This document shows positions 19,988 through 29,765 of a stretch of 64,000 nucleotides of DNA, in pieces. The stretch's first letter is position 1. Each line of letters opens with the position of its first letter. The translations under genes were made by a program, and so were the position numbers. Below the pieces are notes generated by a model. The model searched no databases, was not told where the DNA came from, and was given only the letters and a program-made list of their open reading frames with translations. The DNA is taken from positions 1-64,000 of the forward strand of contig JAGYJY010000006.1 of the NCBI GenBank assembly GCA_018401745.1, in the 5' to 3' direction. This stretch comes from Pirellulales bacterium. Its GTDB lineage: Bacteria; Planctomycetota; Planctomycetia; Pirellulales; UBA1268.

Positions 19988-21716
19988 ATGCCCGCCCACA
20001 CAAACATGCCCGGCTCTCTGCACGCGGCTGCGGCCTCCACCGCCGCAGGCCGCCCCCGCGAAGCCATCGGCTGGTGGCTCAAGCTTGTGCTGCAGCCGCT
20101 CCTCCTGCTGCTCTTCATCAGCATGGCCTTCGCCGGCCTGGGCGTTGTGCAACGCTTCGGCTGGCTCAGCAGCAACACGGCCGGCACTGCCGCCGACGAA
20201 CACACCGAGCACGCGGGAGCAGCCAGCTACATCTGCCCGATGATGTGCACACCGCCAAGCTCAAAACCGGGCCGCTGCCCGGTCTGCGGCATGGAGCTGG
20301 TGCCTGCGGCCAAACAGGCAGGCTCCACCGATGGCCGCTCGGTGGTGATCGATGCAGCCGCCCGCCGCGTGGCTGGGATCGAGACGGTCGCTGTCCGCAG
20401 CGCCGCTGCCAGGCGAACGATCGAAGCCATCGGCCGGCTCGACTACGACGAGGGCGGCCGCAAGACCCTCGCCGCCTACGTCGATGGACGCATCGAGAAG
20501 CTCTTTGCCGACTCCACCGGGGTTGTGGTCTCCAGGAGCGACACACTGGCAGTGCTCTACTCGCCCCAGCTCTACTCGGCGCAGGTGGAGCTGCTCCTGG
20601 CTCGCGAGGCCAGCATACAAAGCCGCGGTGGGTCACTTCCCCGGGTGGCCTCGGTCAACGAGAGCCTCTCCCGCAGCTCCCGGCAGCGGCTGGTGGAGCT
20701 CGGCATGAGCGATCCGCAGATCGCCGCCTTGGAAGCGAGCGGCATCGGCCGAGAGTCGGCTCGAGCTCGTGGCCCCGATGAGCGGCACGGTGATCAAAAA
20801 GGCTGTCGTGGAAGGCCAGTATGTTTCCGAAGGCGACACGATCTACGAGCTTGCCGATCTCTCCAGCGTGTGGCTGAAGCTCGAGCTGTTTCCCGAGGAT
20901 GCGGCCTTCCTGACCTACGGCGTGCGGGTGCAGGCGGAGGTGCAGTCGCTGCCGGGCAGGCTCTTTGACGGACGGGTGACCTTCGTTGATCCGGTCGTTG
21001 ACCCGCGCACCCGCACCGTCGGCGTGCGGGTTGTGCTGCCCAACGACGAGGGCTCCCTGCGGATCGGCGACTTCGCCCGGGCTTCCCTCGAGGTGCCGCT
21101 CGGGGGCAGCGAGGCACTCTACGATCCAGAGCTGGCGGGGCGGTGGATCAGTCCACGCCATCCCCACATCACCGCCGCCGAGCCGGGCAGCTGCCCAATC
21201 TGTGGTGTGCCGATGGTCTCCGCCACATCGCTCGGCTTCACCGATAACCCGGCGCTCGCAGGCGAGGTGCTCGTCGTGCCCCGTGATGCGGTGCTGATGG
21301 CCGGCAGCAGCAGCGTCGTGTATGTCGAGACCGAACCTGGCCGCTTTGAGATCCGGTCGGTTGTGCTCGGGCCCGTTGTGGATGACGACGTCGTGGTCGC
21401 TGAGGGCCTTGCCGCTGGTGAGGCCGTGGCGAGGAAAGGCAACTTCCTGATCGACTCCCAGATGCAGCTGATGGGAAATGCATCGCTGATCGACCCCACT
21501 CGGGCCGAAGCAACAGCCGAGGCGGTGCAGCCCTCGGTCTTGATCGAGCTGGAGGACCTGCCACCGATCGGGCCGATGCGGCTTGCGGAGCCCGCGGCCG
21601 ACACCGCCGAGGGGCCAGCCCTCCCGCCTCCTGGTGCGATGCGGCTGGTCCCTGCTGCACCGCAGCTGGTCCCCGCAGCACCGCCGCCGCCCACGGCGAC
21701 CGGGGAGTCCCCATGA
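19988..21716 (+). CDS. CusB/CzcB-like RND efflux periplasmic adaptor with two metal-binding HMBD motifs, one indel
   Basis: An N-terminal membrane anchor (LVLQPLLLLLFISMAFAGLG) precedes a heavy-metal-binding motif (YICPMMCTPPSSKPGRCPVC), then membrane-fusion-protein beta-barrel and lipoyl-like segments and a second motif (HPHITAAEPGSCPICGVPM). These HMBD motifs occur in copper/silver efflux adaptors. The frame breaks near 20749: without one surplus C it reads GIGESRLELVAPMSGTVIKK, the expected lipoyl half. The tail is a Pro/Ala linker. The stop overlaps the next ATG by four bases, so translation is coupled to the pump. The GTG at 19979 is an alternative start. Role: bridges inner-membrane pump and outer-membrane channel. 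Confidence 0.85.
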
Positions 21717-24700
21717 TCACCCGCCTGCTCGACTTCTGTCTCCGGGAACGGCTCGTCGTGCTGCTCGCTGCCGTGGCGGTGGCCGCCTATGGCTGGCATG
21801 CGATACAGACGGTGCCGCTCGATGCCATTCCCGACGTCGGGGAAAACCAGGTGATCGTGCTCAGCGAGTGGCCTGGTCGCTCGCCGAAAGACATGGAAGA
21901 CCAGATCACCTATCCACTCTCGGTCGCCCTGCAGGCGGTGCCTGGCGCGAAGAGCGTCCGCGGTAAGAGCATGTTTGGCTTCAGCTTCGTGCAGGTGACC
22001 TTTGCCGACGAGATCGACTTCTACTGGGCCCGCTCCCGCGTGGCCGAGCAGCTCACCACCGTCACCGGCTCGCTGCCCCCAGGCGTCACGCCACAGCTCG
22101 CCCCAGATGCCACGGCCCTAGGGCAGATCTTCTTCTATGTGCTCAAGCCGCCGGCCGGCGTCGACCTCGCCGAGCTTCGCTCCCGCCAGGACTATTTCGT
22201 TCGCTATGCCCTGGAGTCGGTTGAGGGTGTGGCCGAGGTGGCCTCGATCGGTGGCTACGTTCGGCAGTATCAGGTGGATGTCGACCCCGACCGGCTGCGG
22301 TTCCACCAGCTGACGCTCTCAGCCGTGGTGGAGGCGGTGCGGGCGGCCAACATCGATGTCGGCGCCAAGACCGTCGAGAGCGGCGGCATGGAGTTTCTCG
22401 TCCGCGGCCGGGGATTCATCGGCTCTGGCCGTTCAACGGCGGAAACGATTGGGCAGATCGAGACAACCGTGATTGCCACCCGCGACGGGATTCCCGTGCG
22501 GCTGCGAGACGTGGCGAGCGTGCAGCTGGGGCCCGCCTTTCGCCGGGGCGGCCTCGACCACAACGGCGGCGAGGCGGTCGGCGGTGTGGTGATCATGCGG
22601 TATGGAGCCAATCCGCGGGACGTGATCGAGCGGGTGCAGGCGAAGATCACCTCGCTGGAGCCAGAGCTCGACGGCATCCGCATCGTCGGGGTCTACGACC
22701 GCACTGGGCTGATCGATGAGACGATCCACACGCTCACCGAGGCGCTCAGCCAGGAGACGATGATCACGATCGTCGTTGTGGCCCTGTTTCTCCTGCATCT
22801 GCAGGCAAGCCTGCTGATCGCGATCACCCTGCCCCTGGCGGTGCTGATGGCCTTCGCTGCGATGAAGCTCTTTGGTGTCGACGCCAACATCATGTCGCTG
22901 GCGGGCATCGCCATTGCCATCGGCACGATGGTCGACATGGGGATCATCGTGCTGGAAAACATCTACGACGCGCTCGCCGAATGGGAACAGAGCCCGCAGC
23001 GGCCCGAGGGCAGGCCGCGAGCCGCAGCGAGGCTCGCGGTGATCCGCAGGGCCGCCGCGGAGGTGGTGCCCGCGGTGATGACCGCGGTGACCACCACAGT
23101 GGTCAGTTTCCTGCCGGTGTTTTTCCTCACGGGCCGCGACGCGAAGCTCTTCACGCCACTGGCCTGGACAAAAACCTTCGCGCTGGTGGCCAGCCTGATC
23201 GTTGCGGTCACGGTCGTGCCGGTGCTGGCCAGACTCGTGCTGCGGTCTTCGCGGCCATCTCGGCTCGGCAGCCTGCTTGCCGCCAGCGGCGGTGCGGCGG
23301 TGATGGCTGTGCTCGGTGGGCTGGTGTGGCAGGAGCAGCTCACCGCAGCCACCGGGGCAGCCGGTCGGCTGGTGACGGCAGGGCTCGCGGCGATCGGTGG
23401 CCTGAGCGGCTGGTGGCTCAGCCGTGAGCGGCTGACACCGATGGATGGAAATCCTGCCAGTCGCTTCGTCCGCTGGCTCTACGCTGGCAGGCTCCGGCTC
23501 GCGCTCGACAACAAAGGGCTGATGCTTCTCTTCCCTGCCCTGCTCTTCGCGCTGGGCCTTGCCGCCTGGATCGGCCTGCCGACGCTGCTCGCTCCGCTGG
23601 AGCGGTTCGCCAGGGCCTGCGGAGCCGAACTCAACGATGTGCCTGGCTATGTCGACGCCAAGCACACCTTCACAGGGCTCTCAAGCGACGACTGGATCGC
23701 CCTCGACGAGGGCAGCTGGTTCTACATGCCGAGCCTCTACCCGGCAGCGAGCTTCACGCAGGCGATGGAGGTGCTGCAGACGCAGGACACGCTGATTGGC
23801 CAGATTCCCGAAGTGGCCGACGTGCTCGGCAAGATCGGCCGCATCGATTCCGCCCTCGATCCGGCCCCCGCGGCGATGATCGAAACCTACGTGATGCTCA
23901 AGCCCAGGGAGCAGTGGCGAGCCGGGATCACGGCGGGGGATATCTGGAACGAGATCAATGCCGTGGCCACGCTGCCGGGTGTCACGCCTGCCTCACCCCT
24001 GCAGCCGATCGAGGGCCGTGTGGTCATGCTGCAGGCGGGCATCAAGGCCTCAATGGCGATCCGCATCTACGGCGATTCACTTGAGGGGCTTGGCCAGGCG
24101 GCCCTGGCAGTGGCTCAACGGCTCCGCAGCAATCCACTGGTAGATGCCCGCACCGTGAACCCCGACATCGTGATGGGCAAGCCCTACCAAGAGTTTGACG
24201 TCGATCGCGAGGAGGCCGCGCGGCACGGCATGACCACGCTGATGGTCAACGAGCTGATCGCGGCAGGGCTTGGGGGCGTTGACGCGACCACGACGGTCGA
24301 GGGCCGCGAGCGGTATCCGATCCAGGTCCGGTTTTCACGGGATCGCCGTGAGCTGCTGGAAGACCTGCCCAAGCTCCCGGTGGTCACGCCCTCAGGGGAT
24401 GTCGTGCCGCTGGCGCGACTGGCGAAGGCCACGACCACCTGGGGGCCGGGGGCGATTTCGAGCGAGGACTCGCGGCTGGTGGCGCACGTCATGTTCACGC
24501 CTGCTGGCCGCGGCGCTCTGGAGACCGTCGACGGCGTGATGGCGGATCTTCGCCAGGCCCGAGCCGACGGCAGCCTTGTGTTTCCCGAAGGCAACTTCGA
24601 ACTTGAGGCCGTGGGCTCGTTTCAAAACCAGATCGAGGCCAATCAGCGGCTGATGTGGATTCTTCCGACAGTCTTTCTGATCAATCTTCTGCTGCACTAC

Positions 24701-25210
24701 CTCCATTTCCGCAACCTGCCGATTTCGCTCGTGGTCTTTTCGGGGATCCCGATCGCCTGTGCGGGAGGCATGCTGGCCGTAGCGATCAATGAAATCGAGC
24801 TCAACACCGCGGTCTGGGTGGGCTTCATCGCGCTCGCCGGGCTTGCCGCCGACGACGGGATTGTGATGGCGAGCTTCATCCACCAGCGGCTGCAGCAGCG
24901 GCGGATCGAGACGGTGCCGGAACTTCGTCAGGAGATTTACGAGGCGGGGCTCAAGCGGATCCGCCCCTGCGTGATGACCACGCTGACGACGATCGCAGCG
25001 CTCTTGCCGGTGCTTCTGTCCGAAGGCCGCGGCAGCGACGTGGCCCGGGCCATGGCCTGGCCCGTCTTCGGCGGCATGCTCGTCGAGCCATTCACGACGT
25101 TCGTTGTGCCGACGATCTACTGCGGCTACCTGGAACTGCGGCTGCGAGCCGGGCTTCCCGTCGACAACGAGGCGGCGGAGCACTGGCCCACACCCCCCAG
25201 CCTCCCTTGA
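21713..25210 (+). CDS. CusA/CzcA-family heavy-metal efflux RND pump with an extra hydrophobic insert
   Basis: The 1165-aa protein is a heavy-metal-efflux RND transporter: N-terminal VPLDAIPDVGENQVIVLSEW, FSFVQVTFADEIDFYWARSR, and transmembrane segment 4 with its proton-relay aspartate (AIAIGTMVDMGIIVLEN). It drives metal out of the periplasm using proton motive force together with the adaptor before it and the channel after it. It is about 120 residues longer than typical CusA: around residues 510-570 extra hydrophobic stretches (AAVMAVLGGLVW, LVTAGLAAIGGLSGWW) lie between the first membrane bundle and the second periplasmic domain. The frame is intact. Metal specificity cannot be read safely. 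Confidence 0.92.
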   Translation: MITRLLDFCLRERLVVLLAAVAVAAYGWHAIQTVPLDAIPDVGENQVIVLSEWPGRSPKDMEDQITYPLSVALQAVPGAKSVRGKSMFGFSFVQVTFADEIDFYWARSRVAEQLTTVTGSLPPGVTPQLAPDATALGQIFFYVLKPPAGVDLAELRSRQDYFVRYALESVEGVAEVASIGGYVRQYQVDVDPDRLRFHQLTLSAVVEAVRAANIDVGAKTVESGGMEFLVRGRGFIGSGRSTAETIGQIETTVIATRDGIPVRLRDVASVQLGPAFRRGGLDHNGGEAVGGVVIMRYGANPRDVIERVQAKITSLEPELDGIRIVGVYDRTGLIDETIHTLTEALSQETMITIVVVALFLLHLQASLLIAITLPLAVLMAFAAMKLFGVDANIMSLAGIAIAIGTMVDMGIIVLENIYDALAEWEQSPQRPEGRPRAAARLAVIRRAAAEVVPAVMTAVTTTVVSFLPVFFLTGRDAKLFTPLAWTKTFALVASLIVAVTVVPVLARLVLRSSRPSRLGSLLAASGGAAVMAVLGGLVWQEQLTAATGAAGRLVTAGLAAIGGLSGWWLSRERLTPMDGNPASRFVRWLYAGRLRLALDNKGLMLLFPALLFALGLAAWIGLPTLLAPLERFARACGAELNDVPGYVDAKHTFTGLSSDDWIALDEGSWFYMPSLYPAASFTQAMEVLQTQDTLIGQIPEVADVLGKIGRIDSALDPAPAAMIETYVMLKPREQWRAGITAGDIWNEINAVATLPGVTPASPLQPIEGRVVMLQAGIKASMAIRIYGDSLEGLGQAALAVAQRLRSNPLVDARTVNPDIVMGKPYQEFDVDREEAARHGMTTLMVNELIAAGLGGVDATTTVEGRERYPIQVRFSRDRRELLEDLPKLPVVTPSGDVVPLARLAKATTTWGPGAISSEDSRLVAHVMFTPAGRGALETVDGVMADLRQARADGSLVFPEGNFELEAVGSFQNQIEANQRLMWILPTVFLINLLLHYLHFRNLPISLVVFSGIPIACAGGMLAVAINEIELNTAVWVGFIALAGLAADDGIVMASFIHQRLQQRRIETVPELRQEIYEAGLKRIRPCVMTTLTTIAALLPVLLSEGRGSDVARAMAWPVFGGMLVEPFTTFVVPTIYCGYLELRLRAGLPVDNEAAEHWPTPPSLP

Positions 25211-25259
25211 GCCACTCAAGCTGTTTCCCTACCTTTCCCACCCCTCCGGAGGCTCTCTC

Positions 25260-25730
25260 ATGATGCTTCATCTCTCTCGCGTGTTTCTTGTGGCAGCCCT
25301 GACGGTGCTCGCACCCGCGGGCTCTGCTGCGGAGCCAACCCCCGAGCAGCTGCACATTGGTGTGCAGCGGATCTGCCCCGTGTCGGGCTTGCCGCTTGGT
25401 GATCACGGTCCGCCGGTGAAGGTGCTGGTTGGCCAGCAGGAGGAGGAAATCTTCCTCTGCTGCAAAGCCTGCGCCACCCGACAGATCGATGCCGCCCACT
25501 GGAAGACGATCCACACCAACATCGCCGCAGCCCAGCGAGTCTGTCCGGTGATGAAAAAGGACCTCCCGGCCAAGCCAGCCTGGGAGATCATTGGCGGCCG
25601 CGTGGTGTTTGTCTGCTGCCCACCATGCCTGAAGAAGATTGCAGCGGAGCCGGAGAGTCATCTTCAGCAGATCGACCAGCTGTATGCCGAGTCGCTGCAG
25701 ACAGAGCGTGGTGTCCGCGAGGAGCGGTAG
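25260..25730 (+). CDS. Secreted protein with two Cys-rich metal-binding motifs (YHS/TRASH-like)
   Basis: A CGGAGG ribosome-binding site sits about 9 bases before the ATG at 25260. The 156-aa product has a signal peptide (VFLVAALTVLAPAGSAAE) and two related halves: RICPVSGLPLGDHGPPVKV with EIFLCCKACATRQI, then RVCPVMKKDLPAKPAWEII with VVFVCCPPCLKKI. Each half is a CPV...CCxxC unit like YHS/TRASH metal-sensing zinc-ribbon motifs. Location between pump and channel genes suggests a periplasmic metal chaperone or sink. It ends two bases before the CusC-like start. Confidence 0.8.
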   Translation: MMLHLSRVFLVAALTVLAPAGSAAEPTPEQLHIGVQRICPVSGLPLGDHGPPVKVLVGQQEEEIFLCCKACATRQIDAAHWKTIHTNIAAAQRVCPVMKKDLPAKPAWEIIGGRVVFVCCPPCLKKIAAEPESHLQQIDQLYAESLQTERGVREER

Positions 25731-25732
25731 TC

Positions 25733-27371
25733 GTGCAGCGCTGTCACCGGTCAGAAGCCACCGACGCGGCCGCCAGCAGCCAGATGCTGCCGCCGCGAGA
25801 GGGCCGCGCCTTCTGGCAGCGGGTGGCTCAGTGTGCGACCTGGACGACAGTCGTCGTTCTGGCTGTTGCAGGCTGCAGCGTGGGCCGCTCGCGGGATGGT
25901 GAGCTTGCCGGGCTGGCCGAGGCGAGCATGCGAAAGCTTTCCCATCAGGGGCAGCGCTTGGGAGCGGCTCGTCCTCGGGGGATGGCGATCGAGAGCGACA
26001 TGACACCGCTGGCCCGCGTGCCGGCGCTTGAGGGCCCGCATCCAGTTGAAGACTACGTGCGAGTCGCCCTCGCGCAGAACCCCGACATCCTGGCTGCCCG
26101 CAAGCAGATTGAGGCGCTCGCCTTTCAGGTGCCTGTGGCCCGCAGCCTGCCCGACCCCTCGCTGACAACCGTTGCCCAGCCAGCGCCTGTGCAGACGGCG
26201 GCCGGTGAGTTTCAGTTCATTCTCAACGCCAACCAGAAGTTTCCCTGGATGGGCAAACGCGACACGCGGGCGTCACTGGCCGAGGCGGAGACGGGCGTGG
26301 CTCGGGCCGAGCTCGCAGCAGTCGAGCTGGAGACGGTCGCCAAGGTGAAGAAGGCCTACCACGAGCTTGCGTATGTGCAACGGACGATCGAGATCACCCA
26401 GGCCGAGCAGCAGCTCCTGAAAAGGCTCCGCAGTGTCGCCGACACCCGCTACCAGACTGGGCAGACGAGCCTGCAGGACGTGCTCCGGGCTGATCTTGAG
26501 ATCTCTGCGATTGAGAACAGCCTGATTGATCTCAGGCAGCGAGAGACTGCCGAACAGGCCCGGCTCACGAGGCTCTTACATGTGCCACCCGACACTCGCC
26601 TTGAGCCGCTCGCCGACCTGCCCGACGAGCAGCTCCCTGCCGATCTGACCAGCCTTCGCCAGCGGGCCGTGTCGGCCAGACCCCAGCTCCATGCGGCCCT
26701 CACGCAAAACACGCGGGAGCGGAGGGCGATCGAACTTGCCCGGCTCGACTCGAAGCCCGACGTCACCCTCGGCTTTGCCTGGATCGATGTCGCCGATGCC
26801 GGGCTCGCGGCAAGCTCCAACGGTCAGGATGCCCTACTGCTCACCGCCGGCATGAACCTGCCGATTTACCGGAAACGGCTCGACGCGTCTGTGCGGTCGG
26901 CGGAAGCAGCCGCGGTCGCCTCCGCGCGACGGTACGACTCGCTGCGAGACGCGACGCTTGAGGAGGTCACCGAGCTCTTTGCCCAAGCCGAAAGTCACTC
27001 CCAGATGCTCGCGCTCTTCAGCGAAGACATTCTGCCCAAGGCGGAGCAGACGCTGGAGGTGTCGAGCGAAGCCTATACAGTCGGCGATGTCGACTTTCTG
27101 CAGCTGCTCGACAACTGGCGGCAGCTGCTTCGCTACGAGATCGGTCGCGAGCGGCTCAAAGCCGATCTTCATCAGACCCTCGCTCGCCTTGAGCAGGTGG
27201 TCGGCGGCTGGGGCGACATCCGCGCAGCCCAAAGCCCGCCCGACGCTCCAGCTGCCGAGGAGGTTGCGGTGCCAGCGGACCAGGACCACCACCGAGCCAC
27301 TCCCCGCGCCGGCTCCAGCAGATCCGCTCGAGGCGGTTGTGCATCCCAGCGACGCCACCAATCCCCGATGA
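25733..27371 (+). CDS. TolC/CusC-like outer-membrane efflux lipoprotein, probable indel near the end
   Basis: The GTG at 25733 follows GAGGAGCGGTAG closely and leads to a lipobox (LAVAGC), so the protein should be a lipidated outer-membrane factor. Two long helical OEP domains follow (YVRVALAQNPDILAARKQIE to VADTRYQTGQTSLQDVLRAD; second repeat to DVDFLQLLDNWRQLL), giving the channel for the CusBA-like pump. The frame would run to 27625 as Arg/Ser-rich sequence overlapping the convergent gene by 200 bases. Removing one base near 27289 instead yields DQDHTEPLPAPAPADPLEAV and a stop at 27371, the more natural Pro-rich tail. I prefer the shorter end. Confidence 0.82.
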
Positions 27372-27423
27372 GGTCAATCCCCGATGAGGCCCAGCGCAGC
27401 CCTCAGGCATGCTGCTCGATCGC

Positions 27424-28428
27424 TCAGGCCTTTTCGATTCGCCGTCGCATCCAAAAGGCACTCGCTTCGGCGAGTGGAAATTTCCGCCGCATGGCGGCGA
27501 TCTCCGGAAACATCCGGTGCATCAGCTCGGCATGCCGCAGCAGCATGAAGTTGCCGGGCCAGGTCACTTCAAAGTCGGCATTGCAGCAGAGAAATGCCTG
27601 CAGCAGATACTGCTCGTTCCAGTGAATGCCCTGCTCGTTGTAGACGCTGAGATAGCGGCGGGGCAGGCTGATGTCGTGGATGTGCACATGCACCCCCGGC
27701 TGCAGCGAGGGCAGGATTTCCAGGTATTCATACTGGACATCTCCTCCCTCTCGGAGCACATGGGTGCTGTCGATGAAGAGCACGTCGCCCGCTTCGAGCG
27801 CCTCAAACTCAGCAAGCGGCACGTCCTGCACCCGCTGCTCGAGCAGGGTCAGCTGCCCCTCGGCCGCAAGCCCCCGCACAAGCTCCGACGGATACGGCTC
27901 GATGGCCAGCAGGCTGGTGGCAGCCTGGCCGTCTGCAGCACACGCATCGGCTGCGTTTCGCTTCAAGGCTTCAGCCGCCACCACCGTCGACTGCCCCGAG
28001 CCCACCTCGATCAGGCGGCGGGGCTTGAGGTCGCGGAGCATGCCGTAGTAGACGTGCGCGTCGACAGCCATGTAGACGCCATTGACCACAGAGAAGCCTG
28101 CCTGTCCCTCCACGGGCTCCACCGGGAAGCGATCCCGAAACTCGGCCAGGAAAGGAGGCAGCGTGGCGGTGAGAAACGCAACCGCCTCCGCCTCCCGCAT
28201 GTCGATGCCCCGCAGCCGGCTCTCTTCATCCCAAAAGCCTGGCGTGCTCAGGTCCTCCCGCTGGGGCACCGGCGAATAGTAGTGTCGCCGCACCAGGTCG
28301 AAGCCTCGCTCGTCGGCCAAGGCCTCGAGGGCTGCGTCGTCGATCGGTGGTGATGGTCGCATCCCCTCCCGCCGCCCTCCCACCAGGCCTGAGAGCCATC
28401 GTTTGATCCGCCTGCTGAGTTTGCTCAT
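27424..28428 (-). CDS. Class I SAM-dependent methyltransferase (Methyltransf_24-like)
   Basis: The 334-aa cytosolic protein has the SAM-binding loop RRLIEVGSGQSTVVAAEAL at about residue 137, motif LAIEPYPSELV, and VLFIDSTHVLREGGDVQYEY, the acidic/His active region of Methyltransf_24-type enzymes often found in surface-polysaccharide clusters. The acceptor is unknown. Its start overlaps the end of the upstream glycosyltransferase gene by four bases, so it is the last gene of the leftward glycan operon. Confidence 0.82.
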   Translation of the reverse strand: MSKLSRRIKRWLSGLVGGRREGMRPSPPIDDAALEALADERGFDLVRRHYYSPVPQREDLSTPGFWDEESRLRGIDMREAEAVAFLTATLPPFLAEFRDRFPVEPVEGQAGFSVVNGVYMAVDAHVYYGMLRDLKPRRLIEVGSGQSTVVAAEALKRNAADACAADGQAATSLLAIEPYPSELVRGLAAEGQLTLLEQRVQDVPLAEFEALEAGDVLFIDSTHVLREGGDVQYEYLEILPSLQPGVHVHIHDISLPRRYLSVYNEQGIHWNEQYLLQAFLCCNADFEVTWPGNFMLLRHAELMHRMFPEIAAMRRKFPLAEASAFWMRRRIEKA

Positions 28429-29765
28429 TCGATTTCAGCCCCTTGCTCGATCGCTTCGTGCCGCGGTTCCACTCGAGACTCGAGCCCGAGGGCATTGAGA
28501 AGTTCCTTCACCGCCACCGACGCCGCAAACTCCCGGCGAGCAGAGGCCAGGGCATTCGTGACCAGTGTTTCGCGGCGGCCTGCATCACCGGCGAGCCTGC
28601 GAATCGCCAGGGCGACTGCGTGTGGATCCAGCCTCTCAACCACCTCTCCGCAGGCGTGCTCGCTGAGGTAATCGATCAGAAAACTTCCGGGGGGGGCGAG
28701 CGCCAAAATCGGCACACCACTCGCCAGGTAATCACCGAGCTTGCCCGGAGCAGATGTCTGCACAATCGCAGCCACGCCGTCATCAAAGGCAAATCCCATG
28801 AACACGATGCTTGCCTCCCGCTGCCTGGCCCAGGCCTTCCCCGGATCGACATGAGCAAACACTTCCACACCCGGCCCGTGGATGCCTTCCTCCGCAAGCT
28901 GCCCTGGATCCTGGGCCGTGTAGAGGTGGAGTTCGGGCTGCACATCCGCGAGCTCTGCAAAGCTCGCGATCAGACAGCGAAACGCGGCGTAGTTTACATG
29001 GTAGACCGCGCCTGTGTAGACAATCCGACAGGGAGCCCGAGGGTCGCCCGCGGCCTGCGGCAGTTCCGGCACCTCATCGGTCCATGCGGGATTGCGAATG
29101 ATCATGGGCCGTGTGCCCGACCGCTGGGCCACACGGGCAGCGAGCCGCTCATTCGGCACAAGCACATGGCGAGCCGTTTGCAGGATCATCGGCTCAAACT
29201 GCTGGCTGCGGGCAAACGCTGCCGGAGCCCAGCTCCACTGGGCGACGTAATCGTCGAAGTAGTAGGCCACCAGCGGCAGACGCAGCGCTCGGCAGGCAAG
29301 CATGCTGGCTGGCAGATCGATCAGATCGCCGGTGCAGGCAACCACGCCCCCACACCGCTCCCGGCGGAGAATCAGGGCAATCCGCCAGCCGCGGAGGACG
29401 CACCGGTAGAGGACTGTCAGCGTCGCCCACCAGCCGGGCTGGCTCCAGCGGGCCTCGCACGGCTCGCTCGGCAGCGTCACTGTTGTGTTTCGGGCCAAGT
29501 CCGCAGGAGCTGCCCGAGATGAGGCGATCACGACCGCCTGCTCCGCGGGCAGCATGCCCAGCAGCCGCTCAAGCACCATTGCCTGGCCCGACCACATCGG
29601 GGGCACGGCGTGGGAGACCACCGCAAAGCGGTCATCGGCTCCCCCTCCTTCCGTGGATCGCTGGCCCAACAGCCACCGACCGCTCGTGGCAACGCGAATC
29701 ACGACAACCGCAACAGCAGCCGCGAGCCTGCTCACGGCCGCCTTAGCCCGCGCGGCGGTGCTCAT
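28425..29765 (-). CDS. Glycosyltransferase (GT4-like)
   Basis: The 446-aa protein has a GT-B architecture: N-terminal domain with AVVSHAVPPMWSGQAMVLERL (split: AVVSHAVPPMW, SGQAMVLERL) and a C-terminal nucleotide-sugar domain containing ASIVFMGFAFDDGVA, LGDYLASGVPILALAPPGS and a late Glu in HACGEVVERLDP. It resembles family 4 glycosyltransferases but lacks a textbook EX7E motif, so donor and acceptor are unknown. It overlaps both neighbours (23 and 4 bases), indicating translational coupling. Confidence 0.75.
   Translation of the reverse strand: MSTAARAKAAVSRLAAAVAVVVIRVATSGRWLLGQRSTEGGGADDRFAVVSHAVPPMWSGQAMVLERLLGMLPAEQAVVIASSRAAPADLARNTTVTLPSEPCEARWSQPGWWATLTVLYRCVLRGWRIALILRRERCGGVVACTGDLIDLPASMLACRALRLPLVAYYFDDYVAQWSWAPAAFARSQQFEPMILQTARHVLVPNERLAARVAQRSGTRPMIIRNPAWTDEVPELPQAAGDPRAPCRIVYTGAVYHVNYAAFRCLIASFAELADVQPELHLYTAQDPGQLAEEGIHGPGVEVFAHVDPGKAWARQREASIVFMGFAFDDGVAAIVQTSAPGKLGDYLASGVPILALAPPGSFLIDYLSEHACGEVVERLDPHAVALAIRRLAGDAGRRETLVTNALASARREFAASVAVKELLNALGLESRVEPRHEAIEQGAEIE

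Noticed and set aside
19067-20212. 381-aa open frame antisense to the Cys-rich gene and CusB start
   Set aside because: No domain-like sequence, Arg/Ala-rich composition, and it overlaps the supported efflux adaptor.
22433-23665. 410-aa open frame antisense to the CusA-like gene
   Set aside because: His/Arg/Gln-rich shadow inside a certain RND pump.
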